A DNA stretch of 64,000 bases from Anabas testudineus (lineage: Eukaryota > Chordata > Actinopteri > Anabantiformes > Anabantidae). Numbering within the stretch: position 1 is the stretch's first letter; every line of letters begins with the position of its first letter. The stretch covers positions 6,692,516-6,756,515 of the forward strand of contig NC_046611.1 in the NCBI RefSeq assembly GCF_900324465.2, in the 5' to 3' direction. Position numbers and translations under genes: made by a program. Shown piece after piece: positions 63,651 to 64,000 of this stretch. The notes under the pieces are model-generated. The model did not search any database and had not been told where the DNA came from. It was given only the letters and a program-made list of their open reading frames with translations.

Positions 63651-64000
63651 CTGAGGACAGACAGGAGAAGAGGGTTAATTAGTTATATAGAGAACAAGAT
63701 AACAAATTAAAAACATGACATATTTCTGATAAGGTTTAGGTTTTTAGTAGTCTTGTAGCAGTATATGGATTTTAAGGCCTATTTTCTCTAGTTTGCTTCT
63801 TTTTTTATTTTTTTTTTTATTGAAAACAGAAGAAAGACAAAAAGAAAGAAAGGGTTTCATGTTTTATTAAAAGCAGGTATATATTTTCTCTATAGTTATG
63901 AGTTCTGTATTGTACTAATTTATGTTGTAAATTAGTGTCGCTAGTCAAAGAAAAAAATTTATTACAGATTTCGGCCAAGAGTCAATTGAGTGCAGCAATG
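63651..64000 (-). other. Intron of the KCNH-type gene, window edge
   Basis: No further exon is seen. A T-rich/A-rich low-complexity stretch lies at 63800-63850. Confidence 0.4.

Noticed and set aside
1-64000. tRNA, rRNA, CRISPR arrays, bacterial operons, phage or plasmid features
   Set aside because: None seen; intron-split vertebrate genes and fish repeats account for the recognisable content.

Overview
The window is vertebrate nuclear DNA, almost certainly from a ray-finned (teleost) fish and probably a percomorph. The genes are split by GT/AG introns. There is a cluster of methionine-rich gamma-M crystallins, a fish and amphibian lens class, many CA/TG microsatellites, and several Tc1-type DNA transposon relics of the kind common in fish. 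Nothing looks bacterial, viral or plasmid-borne.

Layout. (1) 0.3-6 kb: three gamma-M-type crystallin genes, two on + (368-1577, 3565-4337) and one on - (4626-5932). The second and third are tail to tail, 288 bp apart. Each has the canonical three-exon gamma structure: a 3-4 codon first exon, then one exon per Greek-key domain. (2) 10.6-14.6 kb, - strand: boll (boule), the germline DAZ-family RNA-binding protein. Ten exons could be traced in frame; the short terminal exon was not found. (3) 14.7-34 kb: a gene-poor stretch with microsatellites, a near-perfect hairpin, a possible LTR fossil and a nested pair of Tc1-like relics. (4) 34.05-50.3 kb, - strand: a complete 11-exon satb2-type gene (ULD, CUT-like, two CUT domains, homeodomain; 840 codons by my exon joins). 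It contains a 1.27 kb TIR-bounded insertion in one intron. (5) 50.3-61 kb: the satb2 upstream region, with another internally deleted Tc1 copy and a degenerate repeat in both orientations. (6) 61.07-62.03 kb, +: a gamma-S-type crystallin. (7) 62.5-63.65 kb, -: the last three exons of an ELK-type KCNH potassium channel, running off the right edge.

How the genes relate. There is no operon-like logic. Crystallins are structural lens proteins, boll acts in meiotic germ cells, satb2 is a chromatin organiser and transcription factor, and KCNH is a neuronal-type voltage-gated K+ channel. The interest lies in the neighbourhood. BOLL and SATB2 are linked on human 2q33, and their paralogues DAZL and SATB1 are linked on 3p24 together with KCNH8. 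A window with boll + satb2 + an ELK channel therefore looks like the 2q33 counterpart of that block with a channel copy still attached. I found no clearly new system; the most noteworthy points are the satb2 gene structure (a skippable 48-nt exon carrying a SUMO-type motif), its divergence, and the nested or TIR-bounded insertions. All exon joins are by eye from splice sites, reading frame and remembered family sequences; no database search was possible.
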